A stretch of DNA of 64,000 bases from Streptomyces sp. ML-6. Its GTDB lineage: Bacteria; Actinomycetota; Actinomycetes; Streptomycetales; Streptomycetaceae. The translations under genes were made by a program, and so were the position numbers. Positions 15,357 to 24,673 of this stretch are shown here, one piece after another (position 1 is the stretch's first letter; every line of letters starts with the position of its first letter). Below the pieces are notes generated by a model. The model made no database searches and was not told where the DNA came from. It saw nothing but the letters and a program-made list of their open reading frames with translations. The DNA is taken from positions 4,306,501-4,370,500 of the forward strand of contig NZ_JAOTIK010000001.1 of the NCBI RefSeq assembly GCF_030116705.1. Direction: 5' to 3'.

Positions 15357-15986
15357 TCACGGCAGCAGGCGCTGTTCCTTCGCCACAGCGACGGCGCCCG
15401 CGCGGGTGTCGACGCCGAGCTTGTCGTAGATCCGGCCCAGGTGGGTCTTGACCGTGGCCTCGCTGATGAACAGGGCACGGGCGATGTCGCGGTTGCCCAG
15501 GCCCTGGGAGAGCTGGGCCAGGATGTCGAGCTCCCGGTCGGTGAGGGTGGGCAGGGGCTTGCGCATCCGGGCCATGACCCGGCTGGCCACCGGCGGGGAG
15601 AGCGTCGTACGGCCCTGGGCGGCCGAGCGGATCGCGGCGAACAGTTCCTCCGGGCGCTCGGCCTTCAACAGGTAGCCGGTGGCGCCCGCCTCGATGGCGC
15701 GGGTGATGTCGGCGTCCGTGTCGTACGTCGTGAGGACCAGCACGTGGACGCCGGTGGCGGCGATGCGGCGGGTCGCCTCGACGCCGTCGATGCCCTCGCC
15801 GAGCTGAAGGTCCATCAGGACGACGTCCGGGGTGAGCTTGGCGGACAGGGCGACGGCCTCCTCGCCGCTGCCGGCCTCGCCGACGACCTCGATGTCCGGT
15901 TCGCTGCCGAGGAGGGCGAGCAGACCGGCGCGTACGACGACGTGGTCGTCGCAGAGCAGGATGCGTACGGGCGGCGTCGCGGTCAT
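15357..15986 (-). CDS. NarL/LuxR-family response regulator
   Basis: This 209-residue regulator has an N-terminal receiver domain with phospho-acceptor Asp in VVLMDLQL (near residue 56) and acidic pair DD near residue 12, and a C-terminal LuxR helix-turn-helix (LTDRELDILAQLSQGLGNRDIARALFIS...). It partners the adjacent kinase, whose stop codon overlaps this start in ATGA. Targets are unknown. Confidence 0.9.
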   Translation of the reverse strand: MTATPPVRILLCDDHVVVRAGLLALLGSEPDIEVVGEAGSGEEAVALSAKLTPDVVLMDLQLGEGIDGVEATRRIAATGVHVLVLTTYDTDADITRAIEAGATGYLLKAERPEELFAAIRSAAQGRTTLSPPVASRVMARMRKPLPTLTDRELDILAQLSQGLGNRDIARALFISEATVKTHLGRIYDKLGVDTRAGAVAVAKEQRLLP

Positions 15987-17407
15987 GCGAGGTCCTCCGG
16001 GGCGGTCGGTGGGGCAGTCGGTGGGGCGGGGGCCGGGGTGAGCGGCACGGCGGCGGACAGGACCGTGCCCTCGCCCGGTGCCGACTCGATCGTCAGCGTG
16101 CCGCCGAGCTGGTGCAGCCGGGCCCGGATCGCGGGCAGCCCGTGGCCGCGCACACCCCTGGCGGGGCCGGTGTCCCCGGGCGGCACGAAGCCCTGCCCGT
16201 CGTCGGTGATGTCCAGGACGACCCGGTCGTCGAGGTGGGTCAGCGTCAGCGCCGCCTCCGTGGCGTGCGCGTGCTCCTTCACGTTGGCCAGCGCGCCCTG
16301 GGCGATGCGCAGGAGGGCGGACTGCACCCGGTCGGGCAGCGCGGCGTGGCCCTCCCCCTCCACATGGCAGTGGACGGTGAGCCGCCCCTGCGACTGCGCC
16401 GTCTCACGGGTGGCCAGGGCGTGCAGGGCCGCCTCCAGACCGCCGCCCTCCGCGAGGTCGGCCGGGGCCAGGTCGTGGACGAAGCGGCGGGCCTCGGCGA
16501 GGTTGCTCTCCGCGATGGTGGTGGCCGTACGGACGTGGCGGCGGGCGGTCGCCGGGTCGGTGTCCCAGGTGCGGTCGGCGGCCTGGAGCAGCATCTGCTG
16601 GCTGGACAGGCCCTGTGCGAGGGTGTCGTGGATCTCCATGGAGAGCCGTTGGCGTTCCGCGAGGGTTCCCTCGCGGCGTTCGGTGGCGGCCAGCTCGCGG
16701 CGGGTGCGCAGCAGGTCGGTGATCAGTTCGCGCTGCTGCTCGGACAGTTCGCGCTGGCGCGCGGCCTGCCGCTGCATGTGGACGAAGACCGCCGTCGCGA
16801 TGGCCGCCACGGCGGGCGGGGCGAGCACCAGGTTCGGGTCGAAGCCCTCGGCCAGCCGCAGTTGCGCGGCGACGACGAACAGGGTGAGCAGACAGACGAG
16901 GGCGAGCGCGGCGCGCGGCGGGAGGATGCGCAGCCCGGTGTAGAAGAGCGGCACCGCGCACCACGCGAAGCTCGGCGCGAGGAGCACCAGCACCATCCAC
17001 ACGGCGACCAGCACCCCCAGCCACACCAGGGAGCGCGGCGTCGGACGCGAGCCGAGCACGGGCCCGAGCACGTACAGCACGGCCAGGGCGACGGAGAGCG
17101 CGATGATCCACGGGGTGCGGGCCTCGCCGGGGTGCCGCAGCAGGAAGCGGGTGAGCGAGGCGCCTAGCAGCAGGAAGAACGCGGCGTGCATCAGGAGCGT
17201 GAGCCACCGGGCGTCCGGATCGGGCGTCCGGGCGGCGGGGGCGCGACGGTCGCTGCCCGCGGACAGCGGTCGGCCGGTCCCGGGGGAGCGGCTGTCGTGG
17301 CCCCGGGGCAGGGGCCGGGCGGTGGCCGCGCCCCGTGCGCCCGGGGCGTCGGCCGGGGTGTCGTCCGGCCGGCCCGTGCCGGGTGCCGATCGGGGTCGGT
17401 GCTCCAC
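15983..17407 (-). CDS. NarL-family sensor histidine kinase
   Basis: This roughly 474-residue membrane kinase has about five or six transmembrane helices (near residues 70-220), a HisKA_3 dimerisation helix with phospho-acceptor His in LSMEIHDTLAQGLSSQQ, and an HATPase domain with N, G1 (DITDDGQGF) and G2 (GHGLPAIRARL) boxes. The start is uncertain. I chose GTG at 17407 because GAGAGG lies 6 bases upstream; the frame is open further upstream but that stretch reads as low-complexity leader. It is coupled to the response regulator by a 4-base overlap. The signal sensed is not evident. Confidence 0.85.
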   Translation of the reverse strand: MEHRPRSAPGTGRPDDTPADAPGARGAATARPLPRGHDSRSPGTGRPLSAGSDRRAPAARTPDPDARWLTLLMHAAFFLLLGASLTRFLLRHPGEARTPWIIALSVALAVLYVLGPVLGSRPTPRSLVWLGVLVAVWMVLVLLAPSFAWCAVPLFYTGLRILPPRAALALVCLLTLFVVAAQLRLAEGFDPNLVLAPPAVAAIATAVFVHMQRQAARQRELSEQQRELITDLLRTRRELAATERREGTLAERQRLSMEIHDTLAQGLSSQQMLLQAADRTWDTDPATARRHVRTATTIAESNLAEARRFVHDLAPADLAEGGGLEAALHALATRETAQSQGRLTVHCHVEGEGHAALPDRVQSALLRIAQGALANVKEHAHATEAALTLTHLDDRVVLDITDDGQGFVPPGDTGPARGVRGHGLPAIRARLHQLGGTLTIESAPGEGTVLSAAVPLTPAPAPPTAPPTAPEDLA

Positions 17408-17669
17408 CTCGTACCTCTCGCTCCCCACTCGTGATACCTCCACGATCACCCCGGACGGGCGGCTCCGCATCAACCGATCGGCTGATGGGACCGTCGGCCG
17501 TCCCGCGTCCGGCTTCGAGCCGGTCCATCGACCGTACGGGGCGGCGGGGGGCGGATCATGGAGGGCAGAGCCGAACGGGCTCGCCCACCCCTGCCGCCGC
17601 CGCAGCAACAACAGCGGCGAAGCGGAGTCGGCCGGGTGGCCGGGCGGACCGATCCCCAGGAGTCACGAC

Positions 17670-18266
17670 ATGAACGCCCTCGATCGACAACTGCTCGACG
17701 CCGCGCACACCGGCGACACCGACGGAGTGCGGACCGCGATCGAGGGCGGTGCCCGCGTCGACTGCCGCGACGGGGAACTGCGCACCCCGTTGCTCCTCGC
17801 CGTCCACGGGGACCACGTCGAGGCCGCCCGGCTGCTCGTGGCGGCGGGCGCGGACCCCGACGCGCAGGACCTGCGCGAGGAGAGCCCCTGGCTGGCGACC
17901 GGGGTCACCGGCAGCGTCCCGATGCTGCGCACCCTCCTGCCGGCCGGCCCCGACCTGAAGCTGTGCAACCGGTTCGGCGGCATCGCGCTCATCCCGGCGA
18001 GCGAGCGCGGCCACGCCCCCTACGTGCGGGAACTGCTCCGGGTCACGGACATCGACGTCGACCATGTGAATCGGCTCGGCTGGACGGCCCTGCTGGAGGC
18101 CGTGATCCTCGGCGACGGCGGTCGGGCGCACCAGGAGATCGTCGAGCTCCTGCTGGCGGCCGGTGCGGACGTCGACCTTCCGGACGGCGACGGGGTGACC
18201 GCGCTGGCCCACGCGGAACGCCGCGGCTTCACGGAGATCGCCGCCCGCCTGCGGGACGCCCGGTGA
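17670..18266 (+). CDS. Ankyrin-repeat protein
   Basis: This 198-residue protein consists of about five ankyrin repeats (LLDAAHTGDTDGVRTAIEGGA, TPLLLAVHGDHVEAARLLVAAGADPDAQ, TALLEAVILGDG..., GVTALAHAERRGFTEIAARL). Ankyrin repeats bind other proteins; no enzymatic domain is present. CAGGAGT precedes the ATG. Its stop overlaps the GTG of the next gene (GTGA), so the two are translationally coupled. Cytosolic ankyrin proteins next to secreted partners sometimes act as immunity or chaperone proteins; that idea is not supported further here. Confidence 0.85.
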   Translation: MNALDRQLLDAAHTGDTDGVRTAIEGGARVDCRDGELRTPLLLAVHGDHVEAARLLVAAGADPDAQDLREESPWLATGVTGSVPMLRTLLPAGPDLKLCNRFGGIALIPASERGHAPYVRELLRVTDIDVDHVNRLGWTALLEAVILGDGGRAHQEIVELLLAAGADVDLPDGDGVTALAHAERRGFTEIAARLRDAR

Positions 18267-19453
18267 ACGCGCGCCGCGCGGTGGTGGCGCTCGCCGCGGC
18301 CGCGGTGCTCGCGGGCTGCACGACCGCTACCCGGGCCGGGACGTCGGACGACCTGTCCGCCGGGATGTCGGACGGCCTGTCCGCCGGGACCGGTCCGTCG
18401 GCCACCGCGCCCGCCGGGTCCCGCGCGCCGGACTCCCCGCGGTCGGCGCCGACCGCCTCCGCGGCGACCCCGCCCGGCACGCTCCTGGTCGCCGACTTCG
18501 GCGGCGACACCGTGACGTTCGTCGACCCGCGGCCGGGCCGCGACCGGCACCGGCTCGGCTCCGTCCGGGTCGGCACCGCGCCCTACGGCCTCGTCGTCGG
18601 GGACGACGGGCTGGCCTGGGTGGCGACCGCCGAGGGCGTGGCCGTCGTGGACACCGCGACCCGCACCCGTCTCACCCGTATCCCGTACCGGACGGAGACC
18701 GGCCCCGCCACCACCGGCGAGTACCGGGGCGGCGGCATGGGCATCGCCCTCGCCCCCGACGGCCGGCACGTCTACGTCGGCGTCAACGTGCCCGGCCGCA
18801 ACGGCATGCTGGAGATCGTCGACACCGCCACCCGGAAGATCACCACCACGGTGCCGGTGGGCCGCCGCCCCTTCGACGTGGACGTCTCGCCGGACGGCAC
18901 CGAGGTGTACGCCACCGACCACGACTCCTTCGACGTCACGGCGGTGGACACGGGCACGCGCGAGACGCGGCGCTTCGAGGTCGCCCCGTACGGCACCGAG
19001 GGCGGCCTCGGCTCCTGGCTGAAGCCGCACTACGCCGTCGTCCGCCCCGCCGACGGCAGACTGCTGCTGCCCTTCGAGGGGGAACGGCTCGTCGTCCTCG
19101 ACCCGCGCACCGGGAAGTCCACCGTCGAGCGGATGACGGCCGACACCCACCAGCACGGGGCGACGCTCGCCCCCGACGGCACCCTCCTCGTCGTCGGCAC
19201 CGGCCCCATCCTCTCCGAGGACCGGGGCCCGTCCCTGACCGTCCGCGCCCCCGACGGCTCCGAACGCGTCGTGCCGCTGGACGGCCCGCACGAGGACGTG
19301 GCGGTGTCCGAGGACGGCCGCACGGCGTACGTCACCCAGGGCTTCACCCGCGACGGGTACGGCAACGGCATCACCGTCGTCGACCTCACGGGCGGACGAC
19401 GGCCGTACGAGGTGCCGGCGACGGCCCGCCCCCTCGGCATCGCGGCCCTCTGA
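18263..19453 (+). CDS. YncE/YVTN-like beta-propeller lipoprotein
   Basis: This 396-residue lipoprotein has a lipobox LAGC near residue 19 and a Ser/Thr/Ala-rich linker to about residue 70. A beta-propeller of YVTN/YncE type follows, with repeats such as VFVDPRPGRDR, GVAVVDTATRTRL, LEIVDTATRKI and DVSPDGTEVYATD. It should be anchored outside the membrane. Propellers of this kind bind partners or DNA/heme in various organisms; no specific role is visible. It starts with GTG overlapping the ankyrin stop codon. A terminator follows directly. Confidence 0.8.
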   Translation: MNARRAVVALAAAAVLAGCTTATRAGTSDDLSAGMSDGLSAGTGPSATAPAGSRAPDSPRSAPTASAATPPGTLLVADFGGDTVTFVDPRPGRDRHRLGSVRVGTAPYGLVVGDDGLAWVATAEGVAVVDTATRTRLTRIPYRTETGPATTGEYRGGGMGIALAPDGRHVYVGVNVPGRNGMLEIVDTATRKITTTVPVGRRPFDVDVSPDGTEVYATDHDSFDVTAVDTGTRETRRFEVAPYGTEGGLGSWLKPHYAVVRPADGRLLLPFEGERLVVLDPRTGKSTVERMTADTHQHGATLAPDGTLLVVGTGPILSEDRGPSLTVRAPDGSERVVPLDGPHEDVAVSEDGRTAYVTQGFTRDGYGNGITVVDLTGGRRPYEVPATARPLGIAAL

Positions 19454-19454
19454 C

Positions 19455-19490
19455 CCCTCCGGGCCCACCGACCCTGCCGGGCCCGGAGGG
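19455..19490. terminator. Terminator after the ankyrin/propeller operon
   Basis: Arms CCCTCCGGGCCC (19455-19466) and GGGCCCGGAGGG (19479-19490) are perfect complements with a 12-base loop, starting two bases past the stop codon. Confidence 0.85.
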
Positions 19491-19524
19491 CGGCATGTGC
19501 CGGAAACGTCCTAGTATCGCCGGT

Positions 19525-20943
19525 GTGGACCAGCGAACGCCCGTGCACCGTACGGCCCGAGCCGCCGTCGTCACCCTGCTGCTCCTGGTGACGTCCGCCG
19601 CCTGCAGCGGCGACACCGGCGGTGTCCGGGGCACGCCCGGCGCGTCCGGCCTGCGCGATCCGTACTTCCCGAAGCTCGGCAACGGCGGCTACGACGTCAC
19701 GCACTACGACCTCGTGCTCGACGTCGACCCGGCCGCCCACCGGCTGCGCGGCACCGCCACGATCACCGCCCGCGCGACCCAGGACCTCAGCGCCTTCGAC
19801 CTCGACCTCGCCGGACTCACCGTGGACTCCGCGACCGTCGAGGGCCGCCCGGCCGCCGTCAACCGGACGGGTCACGAGCTGACGCTGCGCCCCGCCGCCG
19901 AGGTCGAGGACCGGCTGCGCGAGGGCGGCACCTTCCGCACGGTCGTCCGTTACTCCGGTTCGCCGCGCACCCTCACCGACCCCGACGGCTCGCAGGAGGG
20001 CTGGCTGCGGACCGCCGACGGGTCGGTCGCGCTCGGCGAACCGACCGGCTCGATGACCTGGTTCCCCGGCAACAACCACCCGAGCGACAAGGCGACGTAC
20101 GACATCGCCGTCACCGTCCCCGAGGGCCTGACGGCCGTCTCCAACGGGGAACCGGTCTCCCGCCGCACCTCGGGCGCCACCACCACGTACCGCTGGCGCA
20201 CCCCCGAACCGATGGCGAGCTACCTCGCCACGGTCGCCGTCGGCCGCTACACCACCCGGACGTCGAGGACCGCGGACGGCATCGAGGTGTTCACCGCCGC
20301 CGACCCGGCCGTCGCGAAGCGGAGCGAGCGGATCCTCGCCCGGATCCCCGAGGTCGTGAAGTGGGAGGCCGAACGGTTCGGCCCCTACCCCTTCACCGCC
20401 ACGGGCGCGATCGTCGACCGCCCCGGGGACGCCGGTTACGCGCTGGAGACCCAGGGCCGGCCGTTCTTCCCCGGCCCGCCGGACGCCGGGCTGCTGGTCC
20501 ACGAGATGGCCCACCAGTGGTTCGGGGACTCCGTCACGCCCGAGAGCTGGCGGGACATGTGGCTCAACGAGGGCTTCGCGACCTACGCGCAGTGGCTGTG
20601 GGCGGCCGACAAGGAGGGCGTCCCGATCCAGGAGCTGTTCGACGAGGCCTTCGAGGACGACGCCAACTGGGCCTTTCCGCCCGCCGATCCGCCGAGCGCG
20701 AAGGACATCTCGCAGGCGCCGGTGTACGGGCGCGGGGCGATGGTCGTCCATGAACTCCGGCGCACGATGGCCGACGACGCACGCTTCTTCGCGCTCCTGC
20801 GGGGCTGGACGAAGGCCCACCGGCACGGCAACGCCTCGACCGCCGACTTCACCGCCCACGCGGAACGGGTGGCGGGCCGGGATCTGACGGAGCTGTGGGA
20901 CACCTGGCTGTACGGCAGGAGCCGGCCCGCCCCGAAGGACTGA
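19525..20943 (+). CDS. M1-family (aminopeptidase N-like) metallopeptidase lipoprotein
   Basis: This 472-residue zinc peptidase has a lipobox-like SAAC near residue 27, then the M1 N-terminal beta domain. The gluzincin site is HEMAHQWFGD, with the third ligand Glu in WLNEGFATYAQWL 19 residues later. The family exopeptidase motif GAMEN is replaced by GYALETQGRP, which may change specificity. It would act outside the membrane and trims peptides. The GTG start follows TAGTAT by 7 bases with no ribosome site, the leaderless pattern. Length is shorter than full M1 enzymes (about 850) because the C-terminal helical domain is absent, as in other small actinobacterial members. Confidence 0.85.
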   Translation: MDQRTPVHRTARAAVVTLLLLVTSAACSGDTGGVRGTPGASGLRDPYFPKLGNGGYDVTHYDLVLDVDPAAHRLRGTATITARATQDLSAFDLDLAGLTVDSATVEGRPAAVNRTGHELTLRPAAEVEDRLREGGTFRTVVRYSGSPRTLTDPDGSQEGWLRTADGSVALGEPTGSMTWFPGNNHPSDKATYDIAVTVPEGLTAVSNGEPVSRRTSGATTTYRWRTPEPMASYLATVAVGRYTTRTSRTADGIEVFTAADPAVAKRSERILARIPEVVKWEAERFGPYPFTATGAIVDRPGDAGYALETQGRPFFPGPPDAGLLVHEMAHQWFGDSVTPESWRDMWLNEGFATYAQWLWAADKEGVPIQELFDEAFEDDANWAFPPADPPSAKDISQAPVYGRGAMVVHELRRTMADDARFFALLRGWTKAHRHGNASTADFTAHAERVAGRDLTELWDTWLYGRSRPAPKD

Positions 20944-20961
20944 CCGGCTCCCGCGTGTTCC

Positions 20962-21060
20962 TGCGCTTCTCCGTTTTCCGCTTCTCCGCTTCTCCGCGTC
21001 TCCGCGTCTCCGCGTCTCTGTTTCCGCGTTTCCGCGCTTCTGCGCTTCTCTGCTTTTGCG
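20962..21060. repeat. Pyrimidine-rich tandem repeat (TCTCCGCGT)
   Basis: Units of TCTCCGC(G/T)T, 8-9 bases long, recur about ten times between two convergent protease genes. The plus strand is almost pure pyrimidine plus G. It is a slippage-prone simple repeat; no gene or classical hairpin is seen. Confidence 0.75.
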
Positions 21061-21073
21061 CCTCGCGGTTCCG

Positions 21074-22654
21074 TTACTTCACGTTGACGCCGCTCCAGGC
21101 GGCCTGGACGGCGGAGAGTTCCTCGCTGTCCGCCCCGTACAGGTCGGTCGCCGCCTGCTCGGTCGCCTCGCGGGCGCCCGCGTAGTCGGTGGAGGACGTC
21201 ATGTACTCGGCGAGGGCCTTGTACCAGATCTGGACGGCCTTGTCCCGGCCGATGCCGGTGACGGTCGAGCCGTCGGCGGTCGGGGAGTCGTAGTCGACCC
21301 CGTTGATGGTCTTCGCGCCGCTGCCCTCGGACAGCAGGTAGAAGAAGTGGTTGGCGACACCGGAGGAGTAGTGCACGTCGAGGTCGCCGACGCTGCTGTC
21401 CCAGTAGTCGGCCGAGCCGCCGTCCTTGCTCGGCTCGTCCATGTAGCGCAGCGGGGTGCCGTCGCCGTTGATGTCGATCTTCTCGCCGATGAGGTAGTCG
21501 CCGATGTCCGTGCTGTTGTCGGCGGCGAACTCCACCGAGGTGCCGAGGATGTCGCTGGTCGCCTCGTTCAGGCCGCCGGACTCGCCGAAGTAGTCCAGGT
21601 TGGCGGTGGACGAGGTCAGGCCGTGGCTCATCTCGTGGCCCGCGACGTCGATGGCGGTCAGCGCGCTCTTGTTGTCGGCGCCGTCGCCGTACGTCATGCA
21701 GAAGCAGCTGTCGTCCCAGAACGCGTTGACGTACCCGTCGCCGTAGTGGACCCGCGAGTACGCGGCCTTGCCGTCACCGGCGATGCCCTCGCGGCCGAAC
21801 GCCGACTTGTAGAAGTCCCAGGTCTGCGCGGCGCCGTAGGCGGCGTCCACGGCGGCGGTCTGGCGGTCGCCGCCGGTGCCGTCGCCCCAGGTGTCGTCGT
21901 CGTCCGTGACGAGGTCGCCGGTGCCGCTCTCGCCCTGGTTCAGGTCGTACGTCTTGTGGCCGCCGCGCTCGCCGTCGGTCAGCTCGAAGCCGGAGCCGCT
22001 CTCGGTGGTCGTGAGGTCGACGTCGCCGCTGTACTGGCTGTGGCCGACGCCGGTCTCGATCGCCTCGAACCGCCGGAGTTCCTTGCCGGTGTTCGCGTCG
22101 GTGATGATGTGCATCCTGCTCGGCGTGCCGTCCTTCTGCACGCCCTTCTTCACCGTTTCGAGGGCGAGGACGGGCTTGCCGCCGCTCGCCCAGATCACCT
22201 TGCGCGCGGCGGCCGCGGTCTTGATCTTCGCCGTCGTGGACGGCACGGCTATCCGCGCCTCGGTGGCCTTGGTGACGCCCTTGAGCTTCCCGCCGGCGGC
22301 GGTGTGGGTGACGAGGTCGCCACCGAGGACCGGCAGCCCGGCGTAGGTGCGTTCGTAGCGGGTGTGGACGGTGCCGTCGGCGTCCTTGATCACGTCACGG
22401 ACGATCAGCTTCTCCTTGCCGCCGAGGCCGAGGGACTCGGCGGCCGAAGCGGCTTCGGACTGGGCGGACTTGATGGCGGCGGTGCGCTGCGATGCCTTGT
22501 TCGCGCCGAAGGGGACGACGCTGCGAGTGGCGGAGGGGCCGTCAGTTCCGTTGTCCGGCGAGGCGTTGGCCGCACCGGTCTGGACGCCGACGACGACCAT
22601 CGCGGCCACTGCGGCCAGGGCAGCGGCGCGACGGGTGTTCATGTGGGGGGTCAT
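21074..22654 (-). CDS. Secreted M4-family (thermolysin-like) metalloprotease
   Basis: This 526-residue preproenzyme has a signal peptide (residues about 5-33, cleavage near ANA-SPD), an FTP/PepSY-type propeptide to about residue 205, and an M4 catalytic domain. The zinc site is HEMSH near residue 338, with the third ligand in GLNEATSD 19 residues on and catalytic His in DVHYSSGVANHFFY. It hydrolyses proteins outside the cell. CGGAGAACGC precedes the ATG. Two I36-type inhibitor-like proteins occur elsewhere in the window (2695 and 28440). Confidence 0.92.
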   Translation of the reverse strand: MTPHMNTRRAAALAAVAAMVVVGVQTGAANASPDNGTDGPSATRSVVPFGANKASQRTAAIKSAQSEAASAAESLGLGGKEKLIVRDVIKDADGTVHTRYERTYAGLPVLGGDLVTHTAAGGKLKGVTKATEARIAVPSTTAKIKTAAAARKVIWASGGKPVLALETVKKGVQKDGTPSRMHIITDANTGKELRRFEAIETGVGHSQYSGDVDLTTTESGSGFELTDGERGGHKTYDLNQGESGTGDLVTDDDDTWGDGTGGDRQTAAVDAAYGAAQTWDFYKSAFGREGIAGDGKAAYSRVHYGDGYVNAFWDDSCFCMTYGDGADNKSALTAIDVAGHEMSHGLTSSTANLDYFGESGGLNEATSDILGTSVEFAADNSTDIGDYLIGEKIDINGDGTPLRYMDEPSKDGGSADYWDSSVGDLDVHYSSGVANHFFYLLSEGSGAKTINGVDYDSPTADGSTVTGIGRDKAVQIWYKALAEYMTSSTDYAGAREATEQAATDLYGADSEELSAVQAAWSGVNVK

Positions 22655-23112
22655 GCGTTCTCCGTTGCTCGTTCCGTGGGGGGTTACGAGCGGAGAGCGT
22701 GCCACCGAAAGACCGAAATTGACGGTGTGCCAACAAATACCTCACATTTTTTTGACCACCTCTTGTCCGAAGGGAATACGCCTGTGTTCGTTATTCGGCA
22801 GGGGAGTGGGACACGGCGGACATCGTGGGGCATGGCGGGCGCGCCGGGTCCGGTGGCCGGGCCGGCGACCTGGAGCGAGGGAGCCGCGGGCTCCGGTCGT
22901 GGGGCCGGTGCGAAGTTCGTGGGGCCCGTGCGAAGAAAAGCGGCGGGAAAGGGGAGACCGCAGAAAGTGACTGGGGGAGTGACGCGGGGGAAAGGGGGCC
23001 GGGAAAGGAGGTGCCCGGGAAAGCGGGCCGGCCGGGAAGGGAGTGCCCAGGAAAGCGGGGCAACCGGTAAAGGGGTCGGCCGGGAAAGAGGGCGGCCCGG
23101 TTCGCGGGCACG
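22655..23112. other. Gene-free G-rich intergenic stretch
   Basis: No coding region is supported here. The first 130 bases are the A/T-richer promoter region of the M4 protease. From about 22840 to 23105 the plus strand is dominated by GGGAAAG(G/C)GGG-type units, with many G runs that could form G-quadruplexes, and by repeated CCGGGAAAGCGGG motifs. Confidence 0.6.
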
Positions 23113-23145
23113 AAAAACCCCCGGCCGTGACAGCCGGGGGTTTTT
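23113..23145. terminator. Strong intrinsic terminator, bidirectional
   Basis: Arms AAAAACCCCCGGC (23113-23125) and GCCGGGGGTTTTT (23133-23145) pair perfectly with a 7-base loop, giving U tracts in both directions. It is the canonical rho-independent form and terminates terD about 165 bases past its stop. Confidence 0.92.
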
Positions 23146-23244
23146 CTGTTCCGTGCCCGGGGGCGGATCACCCGTGCGGGGTGATCATCCGCGTCGGACG
23201 ATCACCCGCCTTGGACACCGGGCCGGACACCGGACCGGGCGCCG

Positions 23245-23306
23245 GGATTCCGCGTCGGGAACTCCGTACGGGGAACTCCGCGTCGATCGGGAACTCCGCG
23301 TCGGGA
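23245..23306. repeat. Direct repeat GGGAACTCCG(C)GTCG
   Basis: GGGAACTCCG occurs three times between 23257 and 23300, interspersed with CGTCGGGA. GGACACCGG also repeats just before. The repeats sit in the terD 3' untranslated region. Confidence 0.6.
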
Positions 23307-23311
23307 TCGGC

Positions 23312-23887
23312 TCAGATGTTGACGCCGAAGTCCTGGGCGATGCCGCGCAGGCCCGAGGCGTAGCCCTGGCCGACGGCGCGGAACTTCCACTCCGCACCGT
23401 TGCGGTACAGCTCGCCGAAGACCATGGCGGTCTCGGTGGCGGCGTCCTCGCTCAGGTCGTAACGGGCGATCTCGGCGCCGCCGGCCTGGTTGATGATGCG
23501 GATGAACGCGTTGCGCACCTGGCCGAAGTTCTGGCTGCGGGTCTCGGCGTCGTAGATGGAGACCGGGAAGACGATCTTGTCGACGTCGGCCGGCAGGCCC
23601 GCCAGGTTGACGTTGATCTGCTCGTCGTCGCCCTCGCCCTGGCCCGTGAGGTTGTCACCGGTGTGGACGATGGTCTGGTCCGGCGTCGACTTGTTGTTGA
23701 AGAAGACGAAGTGGCCGTCGGAGACGACCTTCCCCGCCGGGTTGACCGCGATCGCCGAGGCGTCGAGGTCGAAGTCGGTGCCGGTGGTGGTACGGACGTC
23801 CCAGCCGAGGCCGACCGTGACGGCGGTCAGGCCCGGGGCCTCCTTGGTGAGGGAGACGTTGCCGCCCTTGGACAGGCTTACAGCCAT
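23312..23887 (-). CDS. terD: TerD-family calcium-binding stress protein
   Basis: This 191-residue protein is a full-length TerD domain beginning [20 protein letters not shown]. It has the DFDLDASAI and [13 protein letters not shown] calcium-binding segments and the IYDAE motif. TerD proteins are cytosolic or membrane-associated Ca2+ binders of the tellurite/stress-resistance group and affect differentiation in Streptomyces. AAGGGAC precedes the ATG. It is monocistronic with a strong downstream terminator. Exact function is unknown even in well-studied members. Confidence 0.93.
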   Translation of the reverse strand: MAVSLSKGGNVSLTKEAPGLTAVTVGLGWDVRTTTGTDFDLDASAIAVNPAGKVVSDGHFVFFNNKSTPDQTIVHTGDNLTGQGEGDDEQINVNLAGLPADVDKIVFPVSIYDAETRSQNFGQVRNAFIRIINQAGGAEIARYDLSEDAATETAMVFGELYRNGAEWKFRAVGQGYASGLRGIAQDFGVNI

Positions 23888-24096
23888 GGGAAGTCCCTTT
23901 CATCGTCGAGTGCGGGCTTCATGTCATCACGAAGCTACCGTCACAGGTCATAACGCGGGCGGGGGACCGTGAGGTTCCTGCTCCCTTTGCTTTCTTTACC
24001 GAAGTACCCCGGTCGGCCCCGGCCGCCGCCGGACCGACGGTGTCCCACGACCGGTGCGGCAAAAGAAGGTGACGGGCACCCCGCGGGCCGGGGAAC

Positions 24097-24531
24097 ATGG
24101 GTGTCATGTCCGGGCCCTATGTCATCCGCGGCTCGGTCTCCCTGCCGGAGGCCGAGCTCATGTGGCGTTTCTCGCGGTCCTCCGGGCCCGGCGGGCAACA
24201 CGTCAACACCAGCGATTCCCAGGTGGAGCTCCGCTTCGACCTCGCGGCGACCGAGGCGCTCCCCGAGGTGTGGAAGGAGCGGGCCCTCCAGCGCCTGGAG
24301 AACCGGCTGGTGGGCGGGGTGATCGCCGTGCGGGCCTCCGAGCACCGCTCCCAGTGGCGCAACCGTGAGACGGCCCTCGTCCGGCTCGCCTCGCTGCTGG
24401 CCGAGGCGACGGCGCCGCCTCCCAGGCCGCGCCGCAAAACCAGGATCCCGCGGGGGATCAACGAGCGGCGGCTGCGTGAGAAGAAGCAGCGCGGCGAGAC
24501 GAAGCGCGGCCGCTCCGGCCGCGACTGGTGA
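24097..24531 (+). CDS. arfB: ArfB-like peptidyl-tRNA hydrolase (ribosome rescue)
   Basis: This 144-residue protein has the class-I release factor catalytic loop with GPGGQHVNT (GGQ near residue 33) but no codon-recognition domains. It ends in a basic tail (RRLREKKQRGETKRGRSG) that in ArfB enters the empty mRNA channel of stalled ribosomes. It hydrolyses peptidyl-tRNA on non-stop complexes. Start could also be the ATG at 24106. It is divergent from terD. Confidence 0.9.
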   Translation: MGVMSGPYVIRGSVSLPEAELMWRFSRSSGPGGQHVNTSDSQVELRFDLAATEALPEVWKERALQRLENRLVGGVIAVRASEHRSQWRNRETALVRLASLLAEATAPPPRPRRKTRIPRGINERRLREKKQRGETKRGRSGRDW

Positions 24532-24673
24532 CGACGGCCCCCACGCCCCCGCACGCCCCGTCCGTACCCCGTGGCGTCCCGCGCCCCGCGGCCGTAACCC
24601 GCGGCGCCCCCGCAACCAGGGCATCCGGCACATCCGGCACGCCCGGTCCGTCCGCGGCACCCGGCGGTCCCGC

